The notes: generated from the sequence alone by a model not told the origin. A stretch of 64,000 bases of DNA from Brachypodium distachyon (GCF_000005505.3 NC_016135.3:18446613-18510612); one strand, 5' to 3'. Shown: positions 11,921 to 23,481, numbered from the stretch's first letter. Translations and numbers: made by a program.

Positions 11921-13529
11921 TCTGTTTTGAGACTATAAACCGTGTGTACGTGGCCCGTTCGGAGCATACACGTTTTTTATTTTTATTTTTGAGATCTCTC
12001 TTGCCTAGTATCTGGATTTTTTTTTTACTCTATTTTTTGAGATCTCTCTTTGTGTAGCCAAGAGCAAAAATGCGAGCAGGCGAGTAGAGTCGAAGACGGA
12101 GCCGGAGGGCGGGCCCCACCGGCGGTATCTCACTGCCGATAGATCCGCTCTGAATCTCTGACCCAAAAATCTTACGTAGACTCTAGATCGAAATGTCTTC
12201 CAGCCTGCCCTTGCTGCTGTGCTCGCTTGCCCCAATTGAGAGGCACGGCGACGACTGGGTCGCCCCTATGGCCCTATGCTATGCCGGCGGCCGTGCAGGC
12301 AGGCACCGGCAGCGGCAGACGCACAGCAACGTTTTCTAATTAACTGATCGTAACCAAACGCAGATGACGGTGTCGAGCCGGCCGGCCGGCCGGAGTGCAT
12401 CCGTGTGCAGCGTACAGGTTGTACACTTGTACTGGTAGGTCCATGACTCCATGGGTTGCTGCGTATATGCAGGTACAGATCGCATGATAATTCAATGCGA
12501 GAGGAAGACATGATACTGTGGAATCTGCCGTACGTGTTAGAACGCTGCTGTTCCACTCGTACAGAGATAGATCTCCTCTCTGTACCCCGCGCAATCTCCA
12601 TCGATATCTTCCGGACGGCCGGGATACTGTGCGTGATGTGCGACGTTTTTTCTGCCTCAATGTATAACCCAGGAAGGTCAGGAACCGAAACAGTCAGTAA
12701 TTCGTACGTATACGTTGGTGCCAGTATGGAATACAAAGATGAACGTGACGCTACGTCGTCCATGGATTTTAAAAGAAATATTGCGAAGATGAATACGTGT
12801 AGACTGTAGGCACTTATCATCGTGTTTGCAAAGATGAATGTAACGCTACGTCCATGGACTTTCTGTAATCGCAAAAACAGAGTACCTTTTACTTTCCAAA
12901 ATAAAAGACACGTAATTATACCTGCAGTCAACGATCTTAATTTGACTTCATATGTTTATAAAGTTAATAAAAGAATAAATGACATACAAGTATTTGCAAG
13001 ACAAATGCAATGATATTACTCTCACGTACTCAATTCGTATAATTGGTCAACGTTTTAAAGCATCGACTGCACACATATATAATTATGTGCCTTATATTTT
13101 GAAAAGGAGGGATTACCTTCATGGGTGGGTGCCCACATCTTTTCCGCACCCGAGACATCAGTATTTCCAGACCCAAACCTGTGGTCGACACGTTTCGCAT
13201 ACACGGGAGACTCTCCCAAGGCATTCTAACCTAACACGAATATCATGTCTTGAATGGTTTTTGCTCGGTTTTCAGTTAATTAACCAGGAAACTACTTTTT
13301 AATTAATGAGACAAGGTAAAGCTTATGCCGCCGCTTCGGAAAAAATGCCTTGTCATTTTGTTCCGTGTGTTATTTTTTCTCATAGTTGTCCTGCCATGTC
13401 TCATCATAGCTGTCCTCCCTTGTCATGAGAGGAATACAATTTTGATGATTTTGCAGTGAGGAGCAACACTAGAACACTAATTCTTGTGGCAAAAGTAACA
13501 AAATGAACTTATGCGCAACAAATTATGTA
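11921..13529. other. Intergenic, nothing recognised
   Basis: No credible gene. An open frame of about 220 residues on the minus strand (12266-12931) has no family motif and its codon pattern is unremarkable. The stretch includes a run of repeated CCGG units near 12378 and a short imperfect direct repeat (12736-12772 and 12828-12866, sharing AAAGATGAA and GCTACGTC...CCATGGA). Confidence 0.45.
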
Positions 13530-13876
13530 CTCCCTCCATTCCATAAACAACTCATATAAATTTGTGCACTTCAACCAAGGCGAGCTAGTGTTTGTCCAAC
13601 CAAGTTGAATTAGGAATAAATAAGTATGGGCACTTATTGGTTGTGAGAGGAAATCAATGAGAAATGAGCTATATAACGAAACAGATAGAAAAAAAATATA
13701 TATTACTCCCTCCGTCCAACAAAAGATGTCTCAATTTTGATTAAATTTGAATGCATATATACATTAAGTCACATCTAGATACATCCAAATTTTGACGAAC
13801 TTGAGATATCTTTTGTTGGACGGAGAGACATGTTTTGTTGGACGGAGGGAGTAGTTGTTTTATGGGATGTTGGGAG
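13530..13876. mobile_element. Stowaway-like MITE split by another MITE
   Basis: The outer element starts CTCCCTCCATTCCATAAACA after TA (13528-13529). It ends with the inverse (AGTTGTTTTATGGGATG...GGGAG) followed by TA at 13877-13878. The two halves are separated by a second Stowaway-like element at 13706-13851. About 200 bases of the outer element remain. Confidence 0.8.
13706..13851. mobile_element. Inner Stowaway-like MITE
   Basis: Terminal inverted repeats CTCCCTCCGTCCAACAAAAG and its inverse bound a 146-base element flanked by TA on both sides (13704-13705 and 13852-13853). The right end carries a partial duplication of its own terminus: TTTTGTTGGACGGAG occurs twice, about 24 bases apart. 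The same family occurs again, interrupted, at 30626-31668. Confidence 0.85.
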
Positions 13877-13878
13877 TA

Positions 13879-14830
13879 GGTTGTACTTTAGCAATTTCTT
13901 CTATATCTTAATTTGTTTTTTTTTCACATCTAACAGATAATCATTTCTTTTACAACAATTTGAGAATTACTTCAAACACCAACGTCCACTTTTTTACCTC
14001 GCATCAGTTAAAATTTAATTTTGGTACGTTTCAGAAATGGGCTTTAATTATATGCACGAAGGTCTTGAATAGTAGTCCTCCTGTTCATTTTTCTTTTCGA
14101 AACGGAGAGAATTTTCCTGGCATCAATGCACACATCCATCTCCATCCAGGTTTATAACGTTCACAAAAAGTTTTATACCGAACTTTGGCAAAAAAAAAAA
14201 GTAATAAGAGATTATTGTGGCAGAAAAGAAATATGATTGTGTTATTGAAAAACTTTTTCTGATGATATAATTTTTATACACATATATTAAATATTATTTA
14301 TGCAATTATTGATCAAAGTTTGACTCAAAATTTAATACTTCTACAGAACTTATAGATCCGGGACAGAGGCAGTAGCATTTTCCGCCCAATAAATAAAGGA
14401 GAAGAATCTAGTCAAGGATTAAGAGGGAGTTGTAAAAAGATGAACTGGTCCTAGTAAAGAATGCAGTAAAATACGTCTCGATCAGTAGGTACCCGTACCT
14501 AGAAGCGAAATCTTGTATCGATGCATCCGCTATTGCCACGCCAACCTAGTCGTACCTCCAGGGAGATCTCCCATCGCTGGAACGGTTACTCACTGGGTCA
14601 CTGGTCACACAGTTTATGAATCAGGGAGCGTGAAGAAGAGGGGTTGGCCAGTGTCCAGTGAGCGATCGAGCGAGGCTGTAGGCTGGCCTTCTTCTATGCA
14701 CATCACAGGTGGTCCTGGGCTGCCGGTTTCCAAAGGATAATAAAAACTACCGCCTAGGCGTACCCGTCTCCCTCTCTTGCTGCTACGCCCACCCGGCGCG
14801 CGTTGCGTCATGCGTGTTGCGTCCCCGTGT
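13879..14830. other. Intergenic region upstream of APT1
   Basis: AT-rich sequence with probable decayed MITE remnants; for example GGGACAGAGGCAG near 14362 resembles a Stowaway end. No gene is visible. The distal promoter of APT1 would lie at its right end. Confidence 0.4.
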
Positions 14831-14842
14831 TTATTTATATGC
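14829..14842 (+). promoter_or_regulatory. Candidate TATA box of the APT1 gene
   Basis: TTTATTTATATGC lies about 125 bases upstream of the APT1 start codon, a fitting position for a core promoter with a leader of roughly 90-100 bases. Confidence 0.45.
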
Positions 14843-14963
14843 ACTGGTTACCTTCCTCCCTGGCTACGAACTAGTCGAAGGGATAGCTGAAGAAGACCAC
14901 GATCGAGAGCGAAGCAAAGAAGAGGAAGGAGGAGTTAATTTAAGAAGTGCATCAAGACATCAT

Positions 14964-17900
14964 ATGGGGCAGCAAGAGAAGAGCGGCGAGACCGGCGGCG
15001 GCAACATGGAGGAGGCGGCGGCCAAGGAGAACGGCCGCGCCGCCGATCCGCGCCTCCAGGGCATTTCCGACGCCATCCGCGTCGTCCCCCACTTCCCCAA
15101 GCCAGGTAAGTCGATCTCCACGTGAAACCGTTCGTCGGACACGGTCAGCTGATTAACTGATCTCACCCTTCGTGTCTCTGCTCTGCCGTGGCCGTGCGTC
15201 CGTGTGTGTGTGTGTGCGTGTGTGTGCAGGGATCATGTTCAACGACATCACGGCGCTGCTGCTGCGGCCTGGCGTGTTCAAGGACGCCGTGGACATGTTC
15301 GTGGAGCGCTACCGCGGCATGGGCATCGCGGCCGTCGCAGGTAAGCCGCGCCGCCCAAGTGTGGGTTAGTTAATTGGTTGGTCAATCACGAGCCATGTGC
15401 CGCCGTGCGCAGGCACACTTGTTCCACCCACGCGCGCGCACCCCGGTGCCGCCCGCGCACGTCTTTCTTTAATCCCAGCCCTGCCGGCTACCGCTGCTGT
15501 CGCGGCGTTGGTGTTCTGAAACACCGTAGTAGTACTCCAAGGAGTATCTCTGACCGTGGCTGGTTATTTCCTGCTCCTTTTGTCCCCTCCGAACTCTGTC
15601 GATTGATTGATCAGGTCATCGCCACCACATTACAAACTCTGTAAATTATCAGCTGCCAGGAGCATAAAGCATTGGTACAGTACTACAGTAGCAGGTATAC
15701 CATACCAGGTGGAGTAACAGTAGTATTGATATGCACACACACACAGACGTACGTAGCTCGCCGTCCGGTCCAGAGACCAGAGCAATTAAAGCCAGGGGCC
15801 AATGCCGCCACGGTGGGAGAAGATGAGCAGGAAGCAGGACTAGGTCGTCGAACCGATCAGAAAAACCAATTCAATTCGCTTCTGCGCGCGGACGTGCGCA
15901 CGCATGTGGGATGTGTCCTTGCGCGGCCGGCCGTCTGGTCCCCTGCCCGCGCCGGCCCCGTCGCGCCACACGGCGCGCGGCCATATGCCGATCGGGCAGT
16001 GCCGGGTCATGCGGAATCCTGGCCCGCAGCGTTCGCAATGGAGGCCCGGATCACCAGGAGCGCGCACGTAGACGGCTGGCGATTGGGCCATTTGGGGTGG
16101 CGATCTCGCGGGGACCGGCATGCGGGCACGACCGGCGCGACGTAGGCAGCGTACGTGCCTGTGGGCTGTGGGGGCCGGGCGCGGGCGCGTCTTGGATCGC
16201 CTGATCGGACGGCCGTGGGCGCGCGCACATGCGGTGTCGCCGTGTCGGCCCGGTCCGTCCTCCCGTGGCCTGGCTAGGTTGTACAAGAGCACAAAGCCTT
16301 TGCTTGCTTATGTCATCGCTTAAGGCCATTATTTAGTGTATGTACTCGTTGCCCTACAACGTTTGGATGCTCTGACCTACTCCGTATGTACGTAGTATCT
16401 CATTGCCACATCGGGCGAACTGAATCTCTGTAGTGTGTGTAATAACCTCCTGCATGCCACTATGCCACTCTTACCTTTTCTTTAAAAAAATATTATGCAA
16501 CTCTGACCTGTGTGTGTACATGGTGAATTTTCTTCATCTTGTACTTAGGTATTGAAGCCAGAGGATTCGTATTTGGCCCGGCGATCGCATTAGCCATCGG
16601 AGCGAAATTCATACCGTTGCGCAAACCTGGGAAACTCCCAGGTGATCAACTCTTCCGATTTGCTCGTTCACAGATCTCCCAACAGGGTGCTGTGAGAGTG
16701 CTACTGCATACTGAATCTATTTTGGATAAATGTGCTAATTTTGCTCTACGAAAACGATGAAGGCGAGGTGATTTCCGAGACTTATGTGCTTGAGTATGGG
16801 ACGGATTGCTTGGAGATGCATGTCGGAGCCACTGAACAGGGGGAGCGCGTAGTGGTCGTTGATGATTTGGTTGCAACCGGTGGGACACTTTCTGCAGCTA
16901 TAAGACTTCTCGGTGAGTACCTCTTTACCTGTTGTCTCTCTAACTCTCTCTCACACGGATCGGTAGAAAAATGCAGACCAATTCATTCACAGTGAATAGT
17001 ACTTACATTGCATACTGGATAAATCTGCAAACGAGGACACACTAAGTAACGAAAATCATGTGTGGCACAGTCAAGCATCTCAACAATTTAGTGATTGGTA
17101 CCATGTAGAGCAGAGGGCCATCATGTTTTCTTGACAATAAGCAAAGTTTGTCCTTGAACGTGACAAATTCCTGTTTGAAAGACAAGTCCTAGGCGTAGCT
17201 GCTAGCAAATTACATAGATGCGTGGCTTTGGTGGGACCAGAATAATTTTGATCTTTGATATATGCTACAAGCGAAATGTTTTAAGATAAGGATCGACCAC
17301 ATGTCACTGGACAATCAAGGAGTGCCAACTAGATCTCTCGTTCTATCGTAGGGATATATCTGATGAGCTGAGAGCGTGAAAATGTGTCTTTTTGACTGAT
17401 CTTTTAATGATTACTGCAATTATTTTTGCATTCCAGAACGTGCTGGAGCTGACGTTGTTGAGTGTGCATGCCTCATTGGACTTCCTAAATTTAAGGTATG
17501 CAAAGCTAAGGTGAAACAACTTATTTTCTGCCCGTCCCATGAAAATGTTAGTAGGACAGCAAAATAAGAAATGAGTCAATCGATAACCTTCCATGCGTGA
17601 CCGGTATAACCAGCAGAATCCTAAAATTGGACATATCCGTGTTTGTGTGCAAAGAGAAAGTATAAACTTTGTGACTGAAGTTCTGAGGGGAAAAACAACA
17701 GCACTACTACAACAGTAGAAGCAGTAAATACATGGTTTTGGTGAACAGACCGTACAAATTTCCGATCAACAAACTGTGCATGCCAAGTTCATCTCGTTGA
17801 ATGTAATTGATGGAGCAGCCAGTTATTTTCCTTGGTATACAACTGTGACCGCAAAATTTCTCTTTCGATGAATCTATTTAGCAAATGTACTTTATTAAAC

Positions 17901-18031
17901 AAAAAATCCATATGTCTTTAAAAGAAGCATGCCAGGCTGCCCTTTCAAACCTGTTGACTCCATAATTTTTACAGGATTTCTACAAGCTCAACGGAAAGCC
18001 AGTTTATATACTGGTGGAGTCCCGCAAATAG
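14964..18031 (+). CDS. APT1: Adenine phosphoribosyltransferase (APRT/APT1)
   Basis: APRT converts adenine and PRPP to AMP and pyrophosphate. In plants it also salvages cytokinin bases. Six exons with GT-AG borders join in frame: 14964-15105, 15230-15340, 16549-16641, 16763-16912, 17437-17495 and 17975-18031 (TAG), giving 203 residues. Visible signatures are [46 protein letters not shown] and the PRPP-binding loop [13 protein letters not shown], followed by [19 protein letters not shown] and a C-terminal [18 protein letters not shown]. The start at 14964 adds a Glu/Gly-rich extension. A second in-frame ATG (15006, [11 protein letters not shown]) would give a length closer to cytosolic APTs. 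The third intron's acceptor (GATGAAG) has a weak pyrimidine tract but is the only one that restores the family sequence. Intron 2 is 1.2 kb and includes a CpG-rich block. The gene looks intact. Confidence 0.94.
15203..15227. repeat. (GT)n microsatellite at the APT1 intron 1 acceptor
   Basis: A GT-rich simple repeat with a few GC interruptions runs directly into the CAG acceptor of exon 2, taking the place of a usual pyrimidine tract. Confidence 0.85.
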
Positions 18032-19330
18032 GAATTAAAAAGTTGATGACCGACCAGGCAAGTGTTCATTGTCTTATGGTTGAAATTTCTCTCAATATTC
18101 GTTTCTTTTTGATACAGTAACTTTTCAACATATTATGCGACACAGTTTGGTTTGCAAATTGACAAACTCATGATGTTCTTTTATACTCTACATTGCTGCC
18201 CAATACAAAACCCACAGCCAAGTAAATGATACGTAGTATTATCCATGACATCCTTCTTGCAAATGTGTAATTTATTCTGTAGCCTTGCTTTAAATAGAGC
18301 CATATCACAACTTCAGATGGCATCAGTTATATACACCTCTATCCTCTTCTATTTTTTGTTTTGCACAAATTCGAAGCACTCATGAGTATTGGACATGTGC
18401 TATAGAGTCCAATCCAGAGTTCTTACGTACTAATTCTGGCCCTGTTTCTTCTTCAGAAAAAAGGATGACAGCTTCAGTCATTTGTAACCGCGTTACAAAT
18501 GATGGATGTAACTCTGGAGTACACTGTCAAGGGCAGCTGCCAAGTGTGTCTCCTCAAGAGGGTGAGATAGTAGATGAGATGTAGTCATGTAGAGCCTTAT
18601 TAGCACTAGTTTTTTCAGTAGTATGAAGGAGAGCTTGTAGTTATTTCTGTCAAGAATTATCACTGTTAGCAGGAGAAAGAAAAGAACCACCCTGTTGTTC
18701 AGTTGTCCGTGAACGTTCTTCTGTGTTTTTTTGCCGTGCAGATCATGCTTAGCATTAGTTTATCTCATCTTGTTTAGACTATCCTACTACTAAGATTACA
18801 TCGTACAACTATCTTGAAGCCGAATAAAGGATGCCGAATTTCATTTTCCAGCTCCAAGTTACAGGCCTAGTGCCTGGAGAAAAAGAAGTACTACTCGTTA
18901 GTTTCTGAACTGAAGCTAACCAAAAAGAACAGCTTGGTTTAGGAATCAGGAGGCTCGCCGCAAATTCCCGTCGATTACTCCTTGTGAACGAAATCTCACA
19001 ACGACTCACCGGCAGAGTGCAGGAACTGCTGCTCCAATGCCGATCTCGACAGGCCACAGCCGGAAGGATGTGTAAACTGCGCCCTCGGCATGCGGCCAGA
19101 GGAGATCGCCTCGAAAACTGACAGAAACAATGGTAGTATGAATTCTATATATGGATATACAAACTGAGTGGGAAAAATACACCATCAAATTCCCCTCTCC
19201 AGCAAGAGCAAAGGTACAACATCTGACATCTCTCGAACTGCTTATTGCACAATAAGTACCATCGAACTAAGTTACCAAACAAACAAAAAACAAGAAAGTC
19301 ATGGGCGCGATCGATCGATCGATCGGTGGA
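18032..19330. other. Convergent intergenic region
   Basis: It holds the APT1 3' UTR and the 3' UTR of the minus-strand gene that follows. No further gene seen. A short (GATC)n run lies at about 19308-19325. Confidence 0.5.
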
Positions 19331-19979
19331 TCACAGCATTGGCAGCATCATCTGGAGCAGAGGAGCCGGCCGGGACCGGCGGTGCCGCGCCTTGAACTTC
19401 CTGATCGCCGCCTTGAGCACCCTCCTCCACCCCTCCTGAACAGTCCAAATCAACAGAATTACAGAAACCAACAGAAATGTCGTAATGCCAAGGCAGATTC
19501 CTGAGGTTAAAACTTTGGAGCTATGCAAGTAATTAAACTACCTTTGCAGGGGAAGGCGATGCCATAGGCGGCGAGAAGTCCAGCTTCGCCCTGCCCGTCT
19601 CATGGATGTCGAGGAAGGAGCCGTCCCGCCGCAGCCGCCGGCGACGCCACCTCGACTTACCGCCACCGCCGGCGCCGTCCTTGATCCTGCTCCCGGCCCT
19701 CGCCCTGCGCTTCGACTTGGCGATGAGGAAGTCCCTGGAGCCAGCTCCGGCTTTGCCGCCGGAGGCCGGCTCCGCGCTCGGGATCTTGTTGATCGGCGAC
19801 CAGATGCCGCTCTGGGAGTAGTCGAAGTCGAAGGCAGAGGAGTCGGGGAACTTGCCCAGCAGGCTCCTTGACATGGACTGCTCCAGGTACTCCACCGTCA
19901 CCACGCGCTCCACCACCACCACCGCGGCGGCTGTGTTGCCGTTGTCGCCTCCGGCGTTTGTCTCGGCCGAGCTGTTCAT
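19331..19979 (-). CDS. Plant-specific protein of unknown function (two exons)
   Basis: Exon 1 (19979-19542) and exon 2 (19435-19331) join at GT-AG borders without a frame change, giving 180 residues. I do not recognise a named family. The best-looking conserved block is in the first half: a hydrophobic VVVVERVVTVEYLEQSMS stretch followed by LLGKFPDSSAFDFDYSQS and GIWSP, which resembles conserved motifs of uncharacterised plant proteins. The rest is low-complexity and strongly basic (SKRRARAGSR, RWRRRRLRR), which suggests nuclear or nucleic-acid contact. Exon 2 adds WRRVLKAAIRKFKARHRRSR. There is no signal peptide or membrane segment. GC-rich codon use and the clean intron support a real gene. 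It converges on APT1. Confidence 0.75.
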
Positions 19980-20340
19980 GTTGGCTCTGGATGTGCTTGG
20001 ATCGAGATGGAACAGAGTAAGGGATGTCCGGATGTAGAGCGTAGTGATCGAAGACGGGAGAGGGAAATGGATGGGTCCGATGGGAGCTCGGTTGAAGTAA
20101 CCGTTGCGTTGGCTGGGAGTGTCCGAGTGGGAGGGCACCCGACCGTTGGGATCTGGCCCTTTCTGACACTGACTGGTAGGCCCAGAACTGCCTGCACATT
20201 TTTTTAGAATGGCCTGCCTGCATTGAAGCTGAGCCTGTCCTGTGCACACGGGTTTGCACTAGTGCTCCAAAAAGCAGAAAACTTACTCATAAAACTGTAA
20301 AAGAAGAACAAAATTGACGACATACTCAAAAAAATTAAGA

Positions 20341-20630
20341 CCCTGTTTGGTTAGGTGCTTTTGTGTCTTATAAACCAAAAGTAAAAAGTACTCCCTCCGT
20401 CCCAATATATGAAGCACGCACGCGTCTTAAGATCGTCAATTTAACTACCAAAAAATAAATTATATGACGTAGAAAATATATCATTAGAAAGTTCATTTGA
20501 TTACGAATCTAATGACATATTTTTTATGAAATATAATTTATATTTTGTTAGTTAAATTTGAAATCTTGGAATGCGTGCGTGCCTCATATATTGGGACGGA
20601 GGTAGTACGTTTAAACCTAACCAAACAGGG
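20341..20630. mobile_element. MITE with 16-bp perfect terminal inverted repeats, interrupted by a Stowaway
   Basis: CCCTGTTTGGTTAGGT (20341-20356) and its exact inverse (20615-20630) bound a short element. Without the Stowaway inserted inside it, only about 70 bases are left. The CCCTGTTTGG end resembles hAT or Harbinger-type MITEs of grasses. I could not identify a clear target duplication. Confidence 0.7.
20391..20605. mobile_element. Stowaway-like MITE (nested)
   Basis: The terminus CTCCCTCCGTCCCAATATAT and its inverse ATATATTGGGACGGAGGTAG bound a 215-base element with TA on both sides (20389-20390, 20606-20607). It has a related copy at 41991-42199. Confidence 0.9.
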
Positions 20631-21477
20631 GCTAAGAGAGAGGCAATCATCTGCCGTAATGTCAATGACTAAAAATTAAAGCCCTATTTCACTCGCAGTA
20701 GAAGGGTCGTGCACATAAGATCATTGAATGAACTACGGATACGGCCAAGACTTTTGAATTGGTGTTTGTTCGTCGTCGATTTTTTGGAAAATAGAAAAAA
20801 CCATAGACCAAAGTAAATCCAAGACCTAAGCACTAAATGACAATTTTCATAGCGAGAATTGCCAATCATTAGACACCAACGGCAAGCTCGCTGGTGTCGT
20901 CTATGTTGGCAATGAGCCTATGATGATCAAACGAGAAAGGAGATAAAGCGATATGAGTGCGACAACATCTGTCAAGAACACAAAACGTCGTGAAAGAACA
21001 TTAAAAAACAACTTACTCCAAACATTGATTTGTGGTCTTGTTTCCCTCATGCCGGTGACTCATACACCGGCAGAGGCGAGGGGAGCTAGCATTAAATGGA
21101 AAAAAAGGGAACAAAGCTACGGCCTTGTGATAATTGACGCAAGTACGTTTCTCCTTTGATTTTCTTTGTTATAAAGAATGTGGCTATTTCTCCGTCGGCC
21201 CCTAGTTTTTTTTTAAAAAAACTCTTAGAAAATCTCCGTTGACGTATCACAGCCGTCACGTTATAATCTGAGGGTCATTCCCACTCCTCCATTTTTTTAC
21301 ACTATTGTTGGATTAAAATCTGAGGCCAAACTCGTTTCTCTAACTAAAAAAAATAGGCGACTCCTCAGTAGCAACCATATTATAAATTCATAGCAAAGCA
21401 TGATATACCCGTTACATTACATCATTTAGTGAGCACCCGCAACTTGACAAGACGAAGAAAATCACCTACGATGCGAA
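20631..21477. other. Intergenic, nothing recognised
   Basis: No gene or bounded repeat seen. The right end is probably the 3' UTR of the minus-strand G-patch gene. Confidence 0.5.
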
Positions 21478-22518
21478 CTACCAACTAAATACAAGAGTGT
21501 CAAGGTCTTGCCTTGCACGATCGACCATGCCAGCGCCCTCGTGGAGATGCGCTCGCACGCGTTCGTCGGCGAGCAGCTCCGGCGTGAAGAGGTTCTTCCA
21601 TCCGGCGCACCACGCGTCGGCCTCCCCAAAGGAGGGCTTGCTGGACCGCAGCCAATGGCGCAGCGCGCCTTCCCACCTGTCCCAAAACTCGGCGTCTTCC
21701 AAGATCGACACCACGTGCTGCACGCGCACGAGGGGCGCCCACAGCATCGCCCATCGGAACGACCGGTCGGCCTGCTTCGGCGGCGTGATCCTCAGCTCCC
21801 GCACCAACCGCGCGATCTTGGGCAGCACGTGACGCGCCGCGAAGGCGTCCCAACACGCCGGGTCGAGGTAGTCTTTCCATGGCGACACGACGTCGTAGTC
21901 GTCGATCCTGCTCGTGATCTTGCCTTCCACGGCGTCGTAGAGGCTCCTTGGCAGGTGGCTGATCAGGGGAATCCACGGGCGCAGCCAGTCGTGGCAGTCC
22001 GGGTCCCACGCCGGCTGCCACTCCTGCGCTCCCATGGCGATCTTGGGCGTGACGATCTGCTCGATGATGTACCGCGTGGTGGAAGAAGGCAGCGCGGCTT
22101 TCCACATCCCCGGCGTGTGATTCTCCAGCTGGAACACCTCCCGGGACTTGATGACCGCTGCCAGGGCGTCGGCCGTCTCAGGGCTGTCGTCGCCTTGAAG
22201 CTTCAATTCTTGCAGCAGCGCCAGGGTCTTCTCGAAGCACTCCGTTTCGAGCCGCTGGGCGCGTGAAAGCACCTCCCACTGATGGAGCCACTCGTCGTTG
22301 GCCGGCGCGGCCGTCGGTGGAGCGTCCAGGCCGTTGTCGTAAGGCTTGTCGCGATGGCCGAGGCCGGCTTTCTGCGGCCACGCGGTGGGCTGTATCGGGG
22401 CGATGATCCCTTGGCCATGCACGCCGAGGCCCGAGCCCTCCTCGTAGTTCCAGAGACGCATCATCTTTGCCACCGCGGGGCTGGTGAACGCAAGCCTGCC
22501 TGGCATAGGTGCTGCCAT
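21478..22518 (-). CDS. Short G-patch/GCFC-type protein related to TFIP11/STIPL1, intronless
   Basis: An uninterrupted 346-residue frame from ATG 22518 to TAG at 21478. Residues about 9-35 (AKMMRLWNYEEGSGLG...QGIIAPI) match a G-patch. The remainder resembles the GCFC (GC-rich factor-like) region of TFIP11/STIPL1, including PWIPLISHLPRSLYDAVEGK, W-rich blocks and GWKNLFTPELLADERVRAHL. TFIP11-type proteins act in spliceosome disassembly together with the helicase Prp43. Full-length members are about 800 residues with a TIP_N domain before the G-patch. This copy starts right at the G-patch and stops early. No intron is visible, which suggests a retrocopy or a trimmed paralogue. A TATA box lies upstream and the frame is open and GC-biased, so it may be expressed. 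Function beyond the family relation is inference. Confidence 0.78.
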   Translation of the reverse strand: MAAPMPGRLAFTSPAVAKMMRLWNYEEGSGLGVHGQGIIAPIQPTAWPQKAGLGHRDKPYDNGLDAPPTAAPANDEWLHQWEVLSRAQRLETECFEKTLALLQELKLQGDDSPETADALAAVIKSREVFQLENHTPGMWKAALPSSTTRYIIEQIVTPKIAMGAQEWQPAWDPDCHDWLRPWIPLISHLPRSLYDAVEGKITSRIDDYDVVSPWKDYLDPACWDAFAARHVLPKIARLVRELRITPPKQADRSFRWAMLWAPLVRVQHVVSILEDAEFWDRWEGALRHWLRSSKPSFGEADAWCAGWKNLFTPELLADERVRAHLHEGAGMVDRARQDLDTLVFSW

Positions 22519-22647
22519 GCCGGCCGGGCGATCGAGGAGCAACCAGACCTGCCACAAATTACTTGTATTCTCGCGAGGCGGCACCACTACGACTTCTTTT
22601 TTGCGTGTCGTATGTGCGATTTGGTTTGGTGGAGTCTGCCACTGAGC

Positions 22648-22658
22648 GTCAACTTATA
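22648..22658 (-). promoter_or_regulatory. Candidate TATA box of the G-patch gene
   Basis: Read on the minus strand, CCTATATAAG lies about 135 bases before the chosen ATG. An expected transcription start near 22620 would leave a leader of about 100 bases. Confidence 0.55.
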
Positions 22659-22659
22659 T

Positions 22660-23243
22660 AGGCTGCGGTATCGGGAGACTATATGACTTGGATCCGGACT
22701 CGAAAACGAGTACGTTCACGACACAGAACGGACAGCTCGAGACAGAGTCGGACTCTCGATCACGTCGAGCGCGTCCTGTTTAGCAGCCCACAGCAGTACG
22801 TAAAAGCCCATCTTCATTTTTGTTCATGCCTTCATGTCAATGTGTAACAAGAGTTTTTCTATTCATGTTTTTCTTCAATTATTTATCCAGGAGGGTCATC
22901 ACACACTCCGTGGCGGGTTTTGTCTTATGGATTTCACTCTGAAAGGATGAGAAATCCAGAGAAGTTTATTTAGTTTTATGTGTTTGTTTGGAAAATAATT
23001 CATTTTCACATTCTTTCGATTGGTACTTCAGGTATTAGAACTGCTAGCTTTACCTACATGATGGTTTTGCGATTGATGCATAATGCATTGTTTTATGGAT
23101 GGTGCATATGCTAAGCTCTTGGATTTCAAACAAGGATGGTTTGCTCGTTCTCTAGCTCATCCATCTTCATGATAGTTTGCCAGTAGTGCAGCCATAGTGC
23201 TTCTGATCTTGATATTGTTGGTGTCATTTTTATTTTTCAACTA
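22660..23243. other. Intergenic, nothing recognised
   Basis: Distal upstream DNA of the G-patch gene. No coding or repeat structure could be identified. Confidence 0.45.
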
Positions 23244-23481
23244 CTCCCTCCATTCAAAGGTTGGCGTATTTTGTTTCGTTAATACAAGTCTTTGACCGAT
23301 GAAAACCCTATTTATATGTGTTTTTTCATGCATGAAATTTATATCGATGAATTCGTCTTTAAAAGTTCTTCTTAATGTTCATGGTTTTGTATCACATAAC
23401 TTACATATTAATAGAATAATTATTGATCAAAGACTTGTCTTAACGAAACAAAATACGCCAACTTTTATGAAAAGGAGGAAG
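23244..23481. mobile_element. Stowaway-like MITE
   Basis: The termini CTCCCTCCATTCAAAGGTTG and, inverted, GCCAACTTTTATGAAAAGGAG (with an extended arm GCGTATTTTGTTTCGTTAA) bound a 238-base element with TA at 23242-23243 and 23482-23483. Confidence 0.88.

Noticed and set aside
12266..12931. Minus-strand frame of about 220 residues
   Set aside because: No family motif, mixed composition, overlapping frames on the other strand, and no splice or promoter signals.
15840..16329. Overlapping frames inside APT1 intron 2
   Set aside because: They lie in an intron fixed by the APT1 reading frame and are by-products of its CpG-rich block.
19307..19326. (GATC)n run as a regulatory site
   Set aside because: A simple repeat just inside the 3' UTR side of the minus-strand gene; no evidence of function.
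22519..22587. Longer start for the G-patch protein
   Set aside because: The upstream extension would begin at GTG. The first ATG in frame is at 22518.
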